Shown here: in pieces, positions 27,751-36,272 of the stretch | Layout of the letters: each line of letters starts with the position of its first letter | Position numbering within the stretch: position 1 is the stretch's first letter | NCBI RefSeq assembly: GCF_009755275.1 | Contig: NZ_WQLA01000001.1 | Location: 806,001-870,000 of the forward strand | Reading direction: 5' to 3' | Source of the DNA: Mucilaginibacter aquatilis | GTDB taxonomy: Bacteria; Bacteroidota; Bacteroidia; Sphingobacteriales; Sphingobacteriaceae | Length of the DNA: 64,000 nt | Translations under genes and position numbers: made by a program | The notes under the pieces: generated by a model | Seen by the model: the letters and a program-made list of their open reading frames with translations, nothing else | The model's database searches: none | What the model was told of the DNA's origin: nothing

Positions 27751-28179
27751 TTATTTGAATACAGAATATACGTTGGTGATTTTCCAACCATCGCCGGTGT
27801 TGGCAATGGTAACATAGTTGGTACGGGTAAAGTTGCTATATTTCATATCAACCTTTACAATGCTCATATCATCATTGCTTTCAACCTCACTAACTGTGGT
27901 AGCACAATCCTGACGTACATCTTTATTTTCGTCGGCATGTTTAATTAAATCGGCTTTGGTAAAGCTCATAACTGCCTTGCCGCGTAAAATGTTAAACTTT
28001 GCGTTATCTTCAATTACTGATGCCAGCTCAGTGTTTTGACCTAAAGTGGCGCTATTTACGTAAGCTTCTACAGCATAATTTTTAGTTAATTTAACTGCTG
28101 GTACGGGCTCGTCGGCTTTTGCTATGTTAGCAACTATTACTAAGGCTAAGCCTAATACAAGTGATTTTAAGGTTTTCAT
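27751..28179 (-). CDS. Secreted NTF2-like / putative lumazine-binding protein, copy 1
   Basis: A 142-residue exported protein: a signal peptide (MKTLKSLVLG to AKADE), then a small alpha/beta cone of the NTF2-like superfamily (Lumazine_bd_2/DUF4440-like). It ends in the characteristic GDGWKITNVYS strand. About two thirds of positions match the neighbouring paralogue at 28524. No catalytic role is apparent. Both copies have the same upstream promoter-like pattern, so they are probably coregulated by an alternative (ECF) sigma factor. Confidence 0.75.
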   Translation of the reverse strand: MKTLKSLVLGLALVIVANIAKADEPVPAVKLTKNYAVEAYVNSATLGQNTELASVIEDNAKFNILRGKAVMSFTKADLIKHADENKDVRQDCATTVSEVESNDDMSIVKVDMKYSNFTRTNYVTIANTGDGWKITNVYSVFK

Positions 28180-28230
28180 ATCGTTGAGATTTTAAATGTT
28201 GAATAAAGTTTTTTGTTTGCTTTTCTATCT

Positions 28231-28261
28231 ATAAGACAACCGCTTAACAGCAAACGTTACA
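28231..28261 (-). promoter_or_regulatory. ECF-type promoter of NTF2-like copy 1
   Basis: On the minus strand TGTAACGTTTG (28261-28251), ten bases, then GTTGTCTTAT (28240-28231). The same two blocks at identical spacing precede copy 2. The shape (GTAAC..., about 16 bases, GTC) fits extracytoplasmic-function sigma promoters. Confidence 0.6.
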
Positions 28262-28460
28262 CTTGTTTGCCAACTATTTTCACATTTAACAACCTTTTAA
28301 CATTTGGGCATCAAAATCAATAAGTTTGTTAATTTGTCTGTATAATCTAGTTAAGATCATAAGTAAGACTGTATTTAACTACGACATTTTTAAATGACTG
28401 ATTTTCTATGCGTCTAAATATTTTCTAACTCTACTATACCACCAGAATGACGAAACGCTA

Positions 28461-28502
28461 TAAAGCACCAAAGCCGCTCAAATGAGCGGCTTTGGTGCTT
28501 TA
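28461..28502 (-). terminator. Terminator of NTF2-like copy 2
   Basis: Perfect 20-base inverted repeat, arms 28461-28480 and 28483-28502, with only two bases between. Confidence 0.85.
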
Positions 28503-28523
28503 TATAATTGAGAACAAAACTTC

Positions 28524-28952
28524 TTATTTAACTACCGAATATACGTTGGTAATTTTCCAGCCATCACCGGTATTAGCAACGGTTACATAGTTAGTGCGTA
28601 CAAATTTACCATAGTTCATTTCTACTTTCACAATGCTCATATCTTCGTTGCCTTCAACTTCTTCAACGTTAGTTTTACAGTCCTGGCGCACGTCTTTGTT
28701 TTCGGCAGCAAACTGTAACATAGCTGACTTGCTGAAGCTCATTACTTTGTTGCCACGCAGGATACTGAATTTGGCATTCTCTTCAATTACGTTATTAAGT
28801 TCGGTGCTCTGACCTGTTGTCATGGCGCTTACGTAAGCGTCAACTGCATTATTTTTGGTTGATTTTACTGCTTTAACGGTTTCATCAGCTTTTACAAACT
28901 GAGCAGTTGCTAATAAAGCTATACCTAATACAAGAGTTTTTAAAGTTTTCAT
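28524..28952 (-). CDS. Secreted NTF2-like / putative lumazine-binding protein, copy 2
   Basis: A 142-residue paralogue of the preceding gene with the same length, signal peptide (MKTLKTLVLG to VKADE) and C-terminal GDGWKITNVYS. The strongest conservation is in ENKDVRQDC, DMSIVKV and RTNYVT, so these blocks probably form the fold core, while residues 15-60 vary. It has its own ECF-like promoter and terminator, so the pair is a tandem duplication with duplicated control sequences rather than an operon. Confidence 0.75.
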   Translation of the reverse strand: MKTLKTLVLGIALLATAQFVKADETVKAVKSTKNNAVDAYVSAMTTGQSTELNNVIEENAKFSILRGNKVMSFSKSAMLQFAAENKDVRQDCKTNVEEVEGNEDMSIVKVEMNYGKFVRTNYVTVANTGDGWKITNVYSVVK

Positions 28953-29001
28953 ATCGTTTAAAATTGATGTTATTTAAATTGTTGTTTTTGCTTTTATACC
29001 C

Positions 29002-29032
29002 ATAAGACAACACAAATACTACAAACGTTACA
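29002..29032 (-). promoter_or_regulatory. ECF-type promoter of NTF2-like copy 2
   Basis: On the minus strand TGTAACGTTTG (29032-29022), ten bases, GTTGTCTTAT (29011-29002): both blocks are identical to those before copy 1, with different spacer bases, 50 bases before the start codon. Confidence 0.6.
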
Positions 29033-29206
29033 AAGAATTTTATTTTGTTGTAAATATTTATCGAACGGTGATTGGGAACATGATTTTGGCTTGATTGTTT
29101 TCACTTATTTTAAAATAATTCAGTTACACCATTCAAAAGGCAAATAAAGGCTCAAATGGCAAGATTAAAGCACACGAACATCACAGAATAAAATTTGGCC
29201 AAAAAA

Positions 29207-29227
29207 AACGCCCGACAGGCGGGCGTT
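29207..29227 (-). terminator. Terminator of prc
   Basis: Stem AACGCCCG (29207-29214) with CGGGCGTT (29220-29227), five-base loop, followed on the minus strand by a run of T from the A-tract at 29201-29208. Confidence 0.85.
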
Positions 29228-29251
29228 CATCAATTACAAGTTTCTCTTTTA

Positions 29252-31396
29252 TTAAGGCTGCGTAGGCGCCTGATTATTCGTAAATCGGCTATCCTTACTT
29301 ATACTAATGTAATCAGTTAAAATTTGCCCCGCCTCCATTTTCAAAAAGTCAAGGTCTTCATTCTTTGGTCTAACCTGTCCTTTTTTTAATGGCGGTAAAT
29401 TCAATGCTGCACGACGCAAGTTATTACGCTCAAAGTTTTTTTGCTCTTCACTGTCGCGCTGTTGCTTTAACTGTTGCTCATTCAGCGTTATGCTTGTTTC
29501 GTTTTGACGTTTTTTATAGTCGGCAATATCTTCAAGCAAATACTTATAGTTTGCATTTTTTGCCATACGGTCTTCATGCATTTTGCTCAGTTGAGGTATT
29601 ACCGTGCCCAAATCACCTACTTTGGTATAATTACTTTTGTTAATTACATCAAATGGTAAAGCTGATGGTTCGGTATCTTCTCCATACTTATCTAACGGAA
29701 TAACCGAAGGGAATTTGATATCAGGCATAACACCTTTATGCTGTGTAGAACTTCCGCTTATGCGATAGAACTTGGCTACTGTTAAGTTCAACTGCCCGAA
29801 TTTAGATTCTGCTCCTGTACCGCTTCCTTTTTTAGTCATGGCCGTAAGCATTTCTTTGATTGATGGGTTAATTACCTTATCTAACTCAATAGCGCTTTGT
29901 ACAGTACCTTTACCATAGGTTTGCGTACCTATAATGATACCTCTGCCATAATCCTGAATAGCGCCTGCAAAAATCTCAGATGCCGAAGCGCTGAAACGAT
30001 CGGTCATTACCGCAAGCGGGCCTGCATAAGTCACAGTTGGATCTTCATCTTCGTCAACCTCAATACGGTTACGGGTATCACGTACTTGTACTACCGGTCC
30101 GTTTTTGATAAATAAGCCGGTAAGTTCAATAGCTTCAATTAATGACCCACCTCCGTTTTGACGAAGATCGAGTATTACACCATCAACGTTTTCACGTTTT
30201 AAGGTATCAAGTATCAACTTTACATCGCGAGTGGTACTTTGATAGTTCGGATCTTTTGCGCGGTAAGCATTAAAATCAATATAAAATGCAGGAACGTTGA
30301 TGATTCCGATTTTTAAAGTTTTACCGTTTGAATTGTAAGTGCGTATTTCTTTTTTGGCTAACTGATCTTTCAAAACGATTTTCTCCCGCACCATTTCAAC
30401 AATGCGTGGCTGTGCCGAAGTTGAAACTCCTTTAGGCAATATTTTCAAACGCACCGTTGTGCCTTTTTTACCGCGTATAAGTGCTATAGCGTTTTCAAGG
30501 CGCCAGCCTACTACATCTTGATATTCACTGCCCTGGTTACCTTGTGCAACGGCTACAATACGGTCATCAATGTTTATTTGACGGCTTTTATCAGCAGGGC
30601 CACCGGCTACAACACTTTTAATGGTCACATACTCGTTTTCACTGGCCAGCGTTGCGCCTATACCTTCTAACGAGCGTGACATTTCAATATTGAAATTAGC
30701 CGCGTTGGCAGGGTTATAGTAATTGGTATGCGGATCTACCGACTCGGTAAAGGCATCCATAAATATCTGAAAAACGTCTTGGTTTGATAGTTTTTTAGAT
30801 TGCGATATGAGGCTTTGGTAACGCTTACGTAAGGTTTCCTTGTTTTTACCCATATCGGCAGTGGCCAGCTTAAGGTTAAGCAAATCATACTTCACACGCT
30901 GGCTCCAAAGCTTATTCATTTCAGCTTGGTTAGCAACCCAGAGCTGCTTTTCACGGTCATAAGTAAAGCTCTCACTTTTACCATAATCAAATGATTTATC
31001 AACCTGTGCTAATGAGTAATTAATGCGCTCCAGATAACGTTTTTGATAAACGTTAAATATGTAGAACGCATTGTTCAAATTACCCGTTTTAAGGTCATCG
31101 TCAAACACCGTTTTAAAGCGGTCAAAGTCTTTGATATCAGATGCCAGCAGGTAGTTATGATTTTGATCTAACGATTTAAGATAGCGGGTATATATAAGGT
31201 TGGAAAGCGAATCATTAAGGGCAACTTTCTTGTAATTATAACTGCTTATAAGTCCGGCAACCTCCTTAGCTACGATACTTTGTTGTTGATCGGGTACCAA
31301 ATTAGTTGAACCGTCAACCTTTACCGGCCCTGACGTTGACGCCTGGCAAGCCAGCGTTGCGCCCAACACCAGGAACGTATATATTTTTGTAAACAT
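29252..31396 (-). CDS. prc: Carboxy-terminal (tail-specific) processing peptidase, S41 family
   Basis: A 714-residue periplasmic protease of the Prc/Tsp group. I start at the ATG at 31396 (MFTKIYTFLVLG...LACQA), which gives a lipoprotein signal with the lipobox cysteine; an upstream ATG at 31441 adds 15 residues and spoils it. The order is an N-terminal helical domain, a PDZ domain with RSLEGIGA, then the S41 core with the Ser in SASASEIFAGA and the Lys in TYGKGTVQ, and a DUF3340-type C-terminal region rich in charged helices. It degrades or trims periplasmic proteins by their C-termini. Monocistronic. Confidence 0.92.
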   Translation of the reverse strand: MFTKIYTFLVLGATLACQASTSGPVKVDGSTNLVPDQQQSIVAKEVAGLISSYNYKKVALNDSLSNLIYTRYLKSLDQNHNYLLASDIKDFDRFKTVFDDDLKTGNLNNAFYIFNVYQKRYLERINYSLAQVDKSFDYGKSESFTYDREKQLWVANQAEMNKLWSQRVKYDLLNLKLATADMGKNKETLRKRYQSLISQSKKLSNQDVFQIFMDAFTESVDPHTNYYNPANAANFNIEMSRSLEGIGATLASENEYVTIKSVVAGGPADKSRQINIDDRIVAVAQGNQGSEYQDVVGWRLENAIALIRGKKGTTVRLKILPKGVSTSAQPRIVEMVREKIVLKDQLAKKEIRTYNSNGKTLKIGIINVPAFYIDFNAYRAKDPNYQSTTRDVKLILDTLKRENVDGVILDLRQNGGGSLIEAIELTGLFIKNGPVVQVRDTRNRIEVDEDEDPTVTYAGPLAVMTDRFSASASEIFAGAIQDYGRGIIIGTQTYGKGTVQSAIELDKVINPSIKEMLTAMTKKGSGTGAESKFGQLNLTVAKFYRISGSSTQHKGVMPDIKFPSVIPLDKYGEDTEPSALPFDVINKSNYTKVGDLGTVIPQLSKMHEDRMAKNANYKYLLEDIADYKKRQNETSITLNEQQLKQQRDSEEQKNFERNNLRRAALNLPPLKKGQVRPKNEDLDFLKMEAGQILTDYISISKDSRFTNNQAPTQP

Positions 31397-31482
31397 TTCC
31401 TTTATATTTTTTAAATCTGTGCCTGAATTATAAAACATCAATATTAGTGCCTATAGTATACAAGTTGCCAAAGTAAACAAAA

Positions 31483-31508
31483 AAGAGACAGCAATTTAGC
31501 TGTCTCTT
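31483..31508 (-). terminator. Terminator of the small TPR-like gene
   Basis: Ten-base stem AAGAGACAGC (31483-31492) with GCTGTCTCTT (31499-31508), followed on the minus strand by TTTTTTG. It lies about 100 bases after the stop. Confidence 0.75.
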
Positions 31509-31610
31509 ATATACAAATGCAATATTATGACACAATGTTTTTTTACCTGCTTATTATTTTATTGTGGGGCAAAAAAATTGTTTTTCTGTTAAACACTACA
31601 GGCTTAAAAA

Positions 31611-32219
31611 TTATAAAGTATTTTGTCCGGCGCTGGCTAAACCTGCATCGGTTTTTACTGCGGCAAGTTTGGTACGCTGTAAGTTATCCTGATGCCTTTT
31701 TACCGATACAATATCATCATTCCAGTGATGAGTGCTGGCAAGGTCTTGCGCTTCATCTAAGTCTTGCTGGGCAAGGGCAAAATCGCCAATGGTTGATTTG
31801 ATAGATGCCAGCTCAATAAGGTTGGCAATGGTTAAGCGATCGTTACTTTGCTGGCGCGATAAGTTATTGCTTTGCAAAAAAAACCATTTAGCTTCTGAAA
31901 GCTTATTTTGCTGCAGGTAAATTTTAGCAAGCTCGTTAAAACTATAGCTGGCCTCGGCATACTCTCTAAAACGCATTTGATGCTGAGCGGTTTTCATTAC
32001 CGTACGTTCATTTTGCGTGATGTTGTAAATGGTTTGTGATATTGCCACCCTGTTAACAGCGGCTTTGCTCAATTTACCATCAAGTTTTGGCAGGTATTGT
32101 TTCACCTGAGCCATTTGCGCATAGCGCGCATGCTTTTTTAAAGGACCTACTGCCCACCACTGTGCCGAAGCAGTAAAACCTGTTGTACATAAAACTAAAA
32201 CCAGTAAAATTCCTCTCAT
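31611..32219 (-). CDS. Secreted TPR-like helical protein of unknown function
   Basis: A 202-residue protein with a signal peptide (FTASAQ, residue 19), then amphipathic helical pairs that read like degenerate tetratricopeptide repeats (YAEASYSFNELAKIYLQQNKLSEA, ANLIELASIKSTIGDFALAQQDLDEA). TPR units mediate protein contacts, and nothing indicates a partner. A candidate ECF-like promoter lies about 170-200 bases upstream. The gene is isolated from its neighbours. Confidence 0.65.
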   Translation of the reverse strand: MRGILLVLVLCTTGFTASAQWWAVGPLKKHARYAQMAQVKQYLPKLDGKLSKAAVNRVAISQTIYNITQNERTVMKTAQHQMRFREYAEASYSFNELAKIYLQQNKLSEAKWFFLQSNNLSRQQSNDRLTIANLIELASIKSTIGDFALAQQDLDEAQDLASTHHWNDDIVSVKRHQDNLQRTKLAAVKTDAGLASAGQNTL

Positions 32220-32566
32220 CTATTCTTTGTTGGGTTTAATGAATTAAGCTATAAGCAAAATTAAGTTTTATAAGCAAACCAAGTACTATTGAAGTGTAAT
32301 TTAAGTAAAAACTTTAGTTAACTTAAAAATTAAGTTGAGCTATTGTAATGGTTGTAAGGACCATCCGTTTTCCTTTTTACTTAACCCTGTTTTATACGGT
32401 GAATTAACAGTAAATGTTACACTGCTTTGTAAGGTTTAAGCTTAGTAAGTCTCTTCAATCAAAATGTATCCAAAATTATTCGCATCCCTTTTATGATGTT
32501 TGGTGCGGCAAACCACTGCAGGAAAATAAATGTTATAGTCTACAGTTTATTATAAATTTTTAAGCC
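32220..32566. other. Divergent intergenic region before cbpA
   Basis: AT-rich gap between the TPR-like gene (minus) and cbpA (plus). On the minus strand it contains TGTAACATTTA (32421-32411), ten bases and ACCGTATAAA (32400-32391), similar to the ECF-like sites at 28251 and 29022. TTAAGT-type motifs recur at 32260-32340. No gene seen. Confidence 0.4.
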
Positions 32567-33481
32567 ATGGCCTTTGTTGATTATTACAAAATTTTAGGTG
32601 TTGAAAAAACTGCCAGCGAAAAGGACATTAAAAATGCTTATCGTAAGCTGGCCCGTAAATATCACCCCGACCTTAACCCGAACGATACTGAAGCCAATAA
32701 AAAGTTTCAGGAGATAAATGAGGCTAACGAAGTACTTACCGATGCCGAAAAGCGTAAGAAATACGACCAGTATGGAGAAAACTGGCAACATGCTGATGCC
32801 TATGAGCAGGCACGCCAGCAGCAGGGCGGTTCTTATGGTGGCTACCAGGGCGGAGGACAGCAGGGCGGTTATAACTTTGAGCAATTTGGCGACGGTGGTG
32901 GCGACTTTTCAGAATTCTTTCAATCGATGTTTGGCGGCGCAGCTGGAGGCGGCAGGCGGCAACAAGCACGCTATCGCGGCCATGATTTTAATGCGCAACT
33001 GCAACTAACCTTGCAGGAGGCCGCACAAGCACATAAGCAAACGCTTACGGTAAATGGAAAAAACATACGCATAACCATACCGGCAGGTGTAGAAAACGGA
33101 CAAACCATAAAAATTACAGGACACGGCAGCCCTGGTGTAAATGGAGCCCCGGCGGGCGACTTATACATCACCTTTATGGTTGCCGATGATGCACGTTTTA
33201 AACGGCGCGGCAACGACTTGCTGGCTACCGTATCACTTGATTTGTATACAGCAATATTAGGTGGCGAAATTACGGCCGACACGCTTACCGGGCAGGTTAA
33301 AGTAAAAGTAAAGCCCGAAACGCAAAATGGCACACAGGTTAAACTAAAGGGCAAGGGCATGCCTGTTTATAAAAAAGATGGCGACTTTGGCGATATGTAC
33401 CTTACTTACAATGTACAGTTGCCTACCAACCTCACCCCTGAGCAAATTGAACTATTTAAGCAACTGGCTAATCGTAAATAA
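32567..33481 (+). CDS. cbpA: DnaJ-type co-chaperone of the CbpA class
   Basis: A 304-residue class II J-protein: a J domain (residues 4-70) with the essential HPD in KYHPDLN, a Gly/Gln-rich linker (about 85-130) and the two-part C-terminal substrate-binding domain, without the DnaJ zinc-finger cysteines. It stimulates DnaK ATPase. Two bases after its stop begins a CbpM-like modulator gene, so the pair is the familiar cbpA-cbpM operon. Confidence 0.9.
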   Translation: MAFVDYYKILGVEKTASEKDIKNAYRKLARKYHPDLNPNDTEANKKFQEINEANEVLTDAEKRKKYDQYGENWQHADAYEQARQQQGGSYGGYQGGGQQGGYNFEQFGDGGGDFSEFFQSMFGGAAGGGRRQQARYRGHDFNAQLQLTLQEAAQAHKQTLTVNGKNIRITIPAGVENGQTIKITGHGSPGVNGAPAGDLYITFMVADDARFKRRGNDLLATVSLDLYTAILGGEITADTLTGQVKVKVKPETQNGTQVKLKGKGMPVYKKDGDFGDMYLTYNVQLPTNLTPEQIELFKQLANRK

Positions 33482-33482
33482 T

Positions 33483-33773
33483 ATGACAACAGAGCAGTTA
33501 ACCCCCGTAAACGATTTTTGTACCTATCACCGTATTGAGTATACCGTTATCACCACGTTTCATGATGCAGGTTTGCTTGAATTAAATACAATTGACCAGG
33601 TTAGCTACATTCCGGTGTATGAACTACCACGGTTAGAGCGCATGATACGACTACATACTGATTTAGGAATTAACACAGAAGGTGTTGAAGCTATAACGCA
33701 TTTGTTAGAGCGTATTGACATAATGCAGCAAGAGATGCAGTTGTTAAAGAATAGGTTAAAAAGTTATGAATAA
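33483..33773 (+). CDS. cbpM: CbpM-like chaperone modulator (MerR_2)
   Basis: A 96-residue protein. I choose the ATG at 33483 (MTTEQLTP), one base after the cbpA stop. An in-frame longer reading begins inside cbpA and is not credible. The segment EYTVITTFHDAGLLEL resembles the MerR-like helix-turn-helix fold, followed by a C-terminal coiled coil (IDIMQQEMQLLKNRL). In E. coli CbpM binds the J domain of CbpA and inhibits it. The gene order supports the same role. Confidence 0.82.
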   Translation: MTTEQLTPVNDFCTYHRIEYTVITTFHDAGLLELNTIDQVSYIPVYELPRLERMIRLHTDLGINTEGVEAITHLLERIDIMQQEMQLLKNRLKSYE

Positions 33774-33784
33774 GCTAAAATCAA

Positions 33785-34093
33785 TTATTTAGTAAACTTG
33801 ATTACAAACTCTTTAGCTTCAGCCATGCTTTTGGGATATACAGTGTAGGTATAGTAGCCGTATTGTCTTGTTTTTACATATTTATCATTTACATGCTGAT
33901 ATATGAACCCGTTTTGTTGTAAAAATTTAACCACGCTCCATGCCTTGATATTGTTACGTTTAGGCGGCCTAAATTTGTGATTATAATATACGAACGTTTC
34001 TCCGCATTCTTGGCACTTGCCGAAGTTATTATTAAAACCCCTATTATTACTAAAGGCTTTTCTACAGTTTAAGCATACAATCTTATATCCCAT
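33785..34093 (-). CDS. Small zinc-ribbon protein of unknown function
   Basis: A 102-residue basic protein with two CxxC knuckles (CLNC at 7-10, CQEC at about 27-30) that form a likely zinc ribbon, followed by an aromatic-rich region (GYYTYTVYPKS). It could bind nucleic acid, but this is not certain. It has no operon partner and converges on cbpM with an 11-base gap. Its base composition is more AT-rich than the flanking chaperone genes. Confidence 0.6.
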   Translation of the reverse strand: MGYKIVCLNCRKAFSNNRGFNNNFGKCQECGETFVYYNHKFRPPKRNNIKAWSVVKFLQQNGFIYQHVNDKYVKTRQYGYYTYTVYPKSMAEAKEFVIKFTK

Positions 34094-34242
34094 AGAGTTA
34101 GTTTTAAATTGATGGTAATTACAAATGAATTCGTCAAACTTAACCTAAATCTATTATTTTCTATCTATCACAAAAAATGTAATAACTACTGGTCTGTTAA
34201 ATAGATTAGCTGTTTATAACAACAATTTCGAAATTTGCATTT

Positions 34243-35523
34243 ATGAACAATTTACCGCCATTGGCCGAACGTATGCGCCCTAAAACCCTCGACGATTATG
34301 TTGGGCAGAAACATTTGGTTGGTCAGGGTGCGGTACTGCGCAAGGCAATCGAATCGGGTAATTTACCGTCGATGCTGTTTTGGGGGCCGCCGGGTGTGGG
34401 TAAAACTACGCTAGCCTATATTATTTCACAAAACCTGAACCGCCCGTTCTTTTCTCTGAGCGCTATCAACTCAGGAGTAAAAGACGTGCGCGAGGTAATT
34501 GAGAAAGCCGCACTCCTTAAGCAAGGCGGACAAACGTTACCGGTTTTGTTTATAGATGAGATTCATCGTTTCTCAAAATCGCAGCAAGACTCACTGCTGG
34601 GCGCTGTGGAACGAGGTATTGTTACCCTCATTGGCGCAACTACCGAAAACCCTTCGTTTGAAGTAATTTCAGCATTGTTGTCGCGATGCCAGGTTTACAT
34701 ACTACAGCATTTGCATGAAGATGACTTGTTGGCCTTGCTCAATAAGGCAATGAAGGAGGACGAGGTATTAAAGCATAAAAATATCATTATTGAAGAGCAT
34801 GAGGCATTGCTACGCCTTTCTGGCGGTGACGCACGTAAGTTGCTTAATGTTTTTGAGCTGCTTATAAACGCCATCGATGCACCTCAAATTACTGTTACTA
34901 ATGATAATGTACTCGAAAATGTGCAGCAAAACATGGCGCTGTATGATAAGGCCGGCGAGCAGCATTATGATATAATTTCGGCCTTCATCAAATCTATGCG
35001 GGGCAGCGATCCTAATGGTGCGGTGTATTGGCTGGCCCGTATGCTGGTAGGTGGCGAAGACCCATCTTTTATTGCCCGCCGCATGCTTATACTGGCTTCC
35101 GAAGATATTGGCAATGCCAACCCTAATGCTTTGCTACTGGCGCAAAGTTGTTTTGAGGCAGTAAATGTAATTGGCATGCCCGAGGCGCGTATCATCCTTT
35201 CGCAAACCGCCGTTTACCTGGCAACATCTGCAAAAAGTAATGCCAGCTACATGGCTATTGGCGCAGCTATGGACTTAGTGAGGCAAACCGGCGACCTGCC
35301 TGTGCCCTTACACCTGCGCAATGCGCCAACCAAGCTCATGAAAAATATTGGTTATGGTAAAGAATATAAATACGCCCACAGCTATGAAGGAAACTTCACC
35401 GATCAGGACTTTTTGCCGGATGCTATTAAGGGAGCCAAGTTATACGACCCAGGGCAAAATGCCCGCGAGAATGAAGCCCGTGAAAAGCTGCGTACATTGT
35501 GGGGCGACAGGTATAAGTATTAA
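34243..35523 (+). CDS. rarA: Replication-associated recombination protein A
   Basis: A 426-residue AAA+ ATPase related to clamp loaders (RarA/MgsA/WRNIP1), acting at stalled replication forks. It shows Walker A GPPGVGKTT (about residues 48-56), Walker B LFIDEIHRF, sensor 1 IGATTENPSF, and the long C-terminal helical tetramerisation region. The N-terminal PPLAERMRPKTLDDYVGQKHL is diagnostic. The gene is isolated. A hairpin at 35534-35563 may terminate it. Confidence 0.93.
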   Translation: MNNLPPLAERMRPKTLDDYVGQKHLVGQGAVLRKAIESGNLPSMLFWGPPGVGKTTLAYIISQNLNRPFFSLSAINSGVKDVREVIEKAALLKQGGQTLPVLFIDEIHRFSKSQQDSLLGAVERGIVTLIGATTENPSFEVISALLSRCQVYILQHLHEDDLLALLNKAMKEDEVLKHKNIIIEEHEALLRLSGGDARKLLNVFELLINAIDAPQITVTNDNVLENVQQNMALYDKAGEQHYDIISAFIKSMRGSDPNGAVYWLARMLVGGEDPSFIARRMLILASEDIGNANPNALLLAQSCFEAVNVIGMPEARIILSQTAVYLATSAKSNASYMAIGAAMDLVRQTGDLPVPLHLRNAPTKLMKNIGYGKEYKYAHSYEGNFTDQDFLPDAIKGAKLYDPGQNARENEAREKLRTLWGDRYKY

Positions 35524-35533
35524 GAGATTTAAG

Positions 35534-35563
35534 TAGCAGCCACCAGGAATTCTGTGGCTGCTA
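35534..35563. terminator. Probable terminator between rarA and the response regulator
   Basis: Ten-base stem TAGCAGCCAC (35534-35543) with GTGGCTGCTA (35554-35563), ten-base loop, located between convergent genes; weak T-tracts on both sides. Confidence 0.5.
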
Positions 35564-35576
35564 TTTGGAAATTTAA

Positions 35577-36269
35577 TTATGCCTCGTAGGCAAATTTATA
35601 GCCCACGCCTCGTACGGTTTGCAAATATTGGGGCGAATCGGGGTTGTTTTCTATCTTTTTACGGAGACGAACAATGTGCATATCAAGCGTGCGCGTGTTA
35701 ACATCTGCATTGTATCCCCATACCTCCATCATCAGTTCTTCGCGGTTAATTACCTTGTTTTTATTTTTTAAAAAGTAAAGCAATATCCTATTTTCCAGAA
35801 TAGTTAACTCAACCTTGCGGCCGCCCTTTACCAACAGGTGAGTGTTGGGATGATGCTCCATATCCGCAAAACGGTGAACTTCTGATTTTTCACTGTTTAA
35901 AGAGAACTTGATTTTATTATCAATCATAGCTACCAGCACATCCATGTTGAAGGGTTTGGTAATATAATCGCTTACGCCAAAATTATAAGCCTCAATTTTA
36001 TCAACGTCTTGCGCCTTGGCGGTCATCATAATTACCAATTTATCAAAGCCTTTTTCACGTATGGCCGTGCAAACTTCTGAGCCTTGCTTACCGGGCAGCA
36101 TCCAGTCTAACAACACAATATCCGGATTACCCTCCATTATCATTTGTTCCGCATCGTTACCATTGGCTGCTTCGAGTACCTTGTAACCCTCAGTCTCTAA
36201 ACGCTCGGCCACTAAAAAGCGCAAATTCTCGTCATCCTCAACCAGTGCTATCTTAATTTCTGTGTTCAT
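35577..36269 (-). CDS. OmpR/PhoB-family response regulator (RprY-like)
   Basis: A 230-residue transcription factor: a receiver domain with the acidic pocket VEDDE, phosphoacceptor D55 (LLDWMLPG), the Thr of MMTAK and the Lys of ITKPF; and a winged-helix C-terminal domain with RTLDMHIVRLRKKIE and VRGVGYKF. It begins three bases after the kinase stop. The pair resembles Bacteroides RprX/RprY. It is the last gene of a three-gene operon headed by an S9-like lipoprotein. Confidence 0.92.
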   Translation of the reverse strand: MNTEIKIALVEDDENLRFLVAERLETEGYKVLEAANGNDAEQMIMEGNPDIVLLDWMLPGKQGSEVCTAIREKGFDKLVIMMTAKAQDVDKIEAYNFGVSDYITKPFNMDVLVAMIDNKIKFSLNSEKSEVHRFADMEHHPNTHLLVKGGRKVELTILENRILLYFLKNKNKVINREELMMEVWGYNADVNTRTLDMHIVRLRKKIENNPDSPQYLQTVRGVGYKFAYEA

Positions 36270-36272
36270 GAT

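Larger units (their letters stand above)
28180..28523. other. Intergenic region between NTF2-like paralogues
   Basis: Holds the ECF-like promoter of copy 1 (28231-28261) near one end and the terminator of copy 2 (28461-28502) at the other. The middle (28280-28440) is AT-rich, with no gene or repeat seen. Confidence 0.6.

Noticed and set aside
31517..31801. Open frame on the plus strand with hydrophobic start
   Set aside because: It overlaps the minus-strand TPR-like gene antisense, has no family resemblance and no promoter box.
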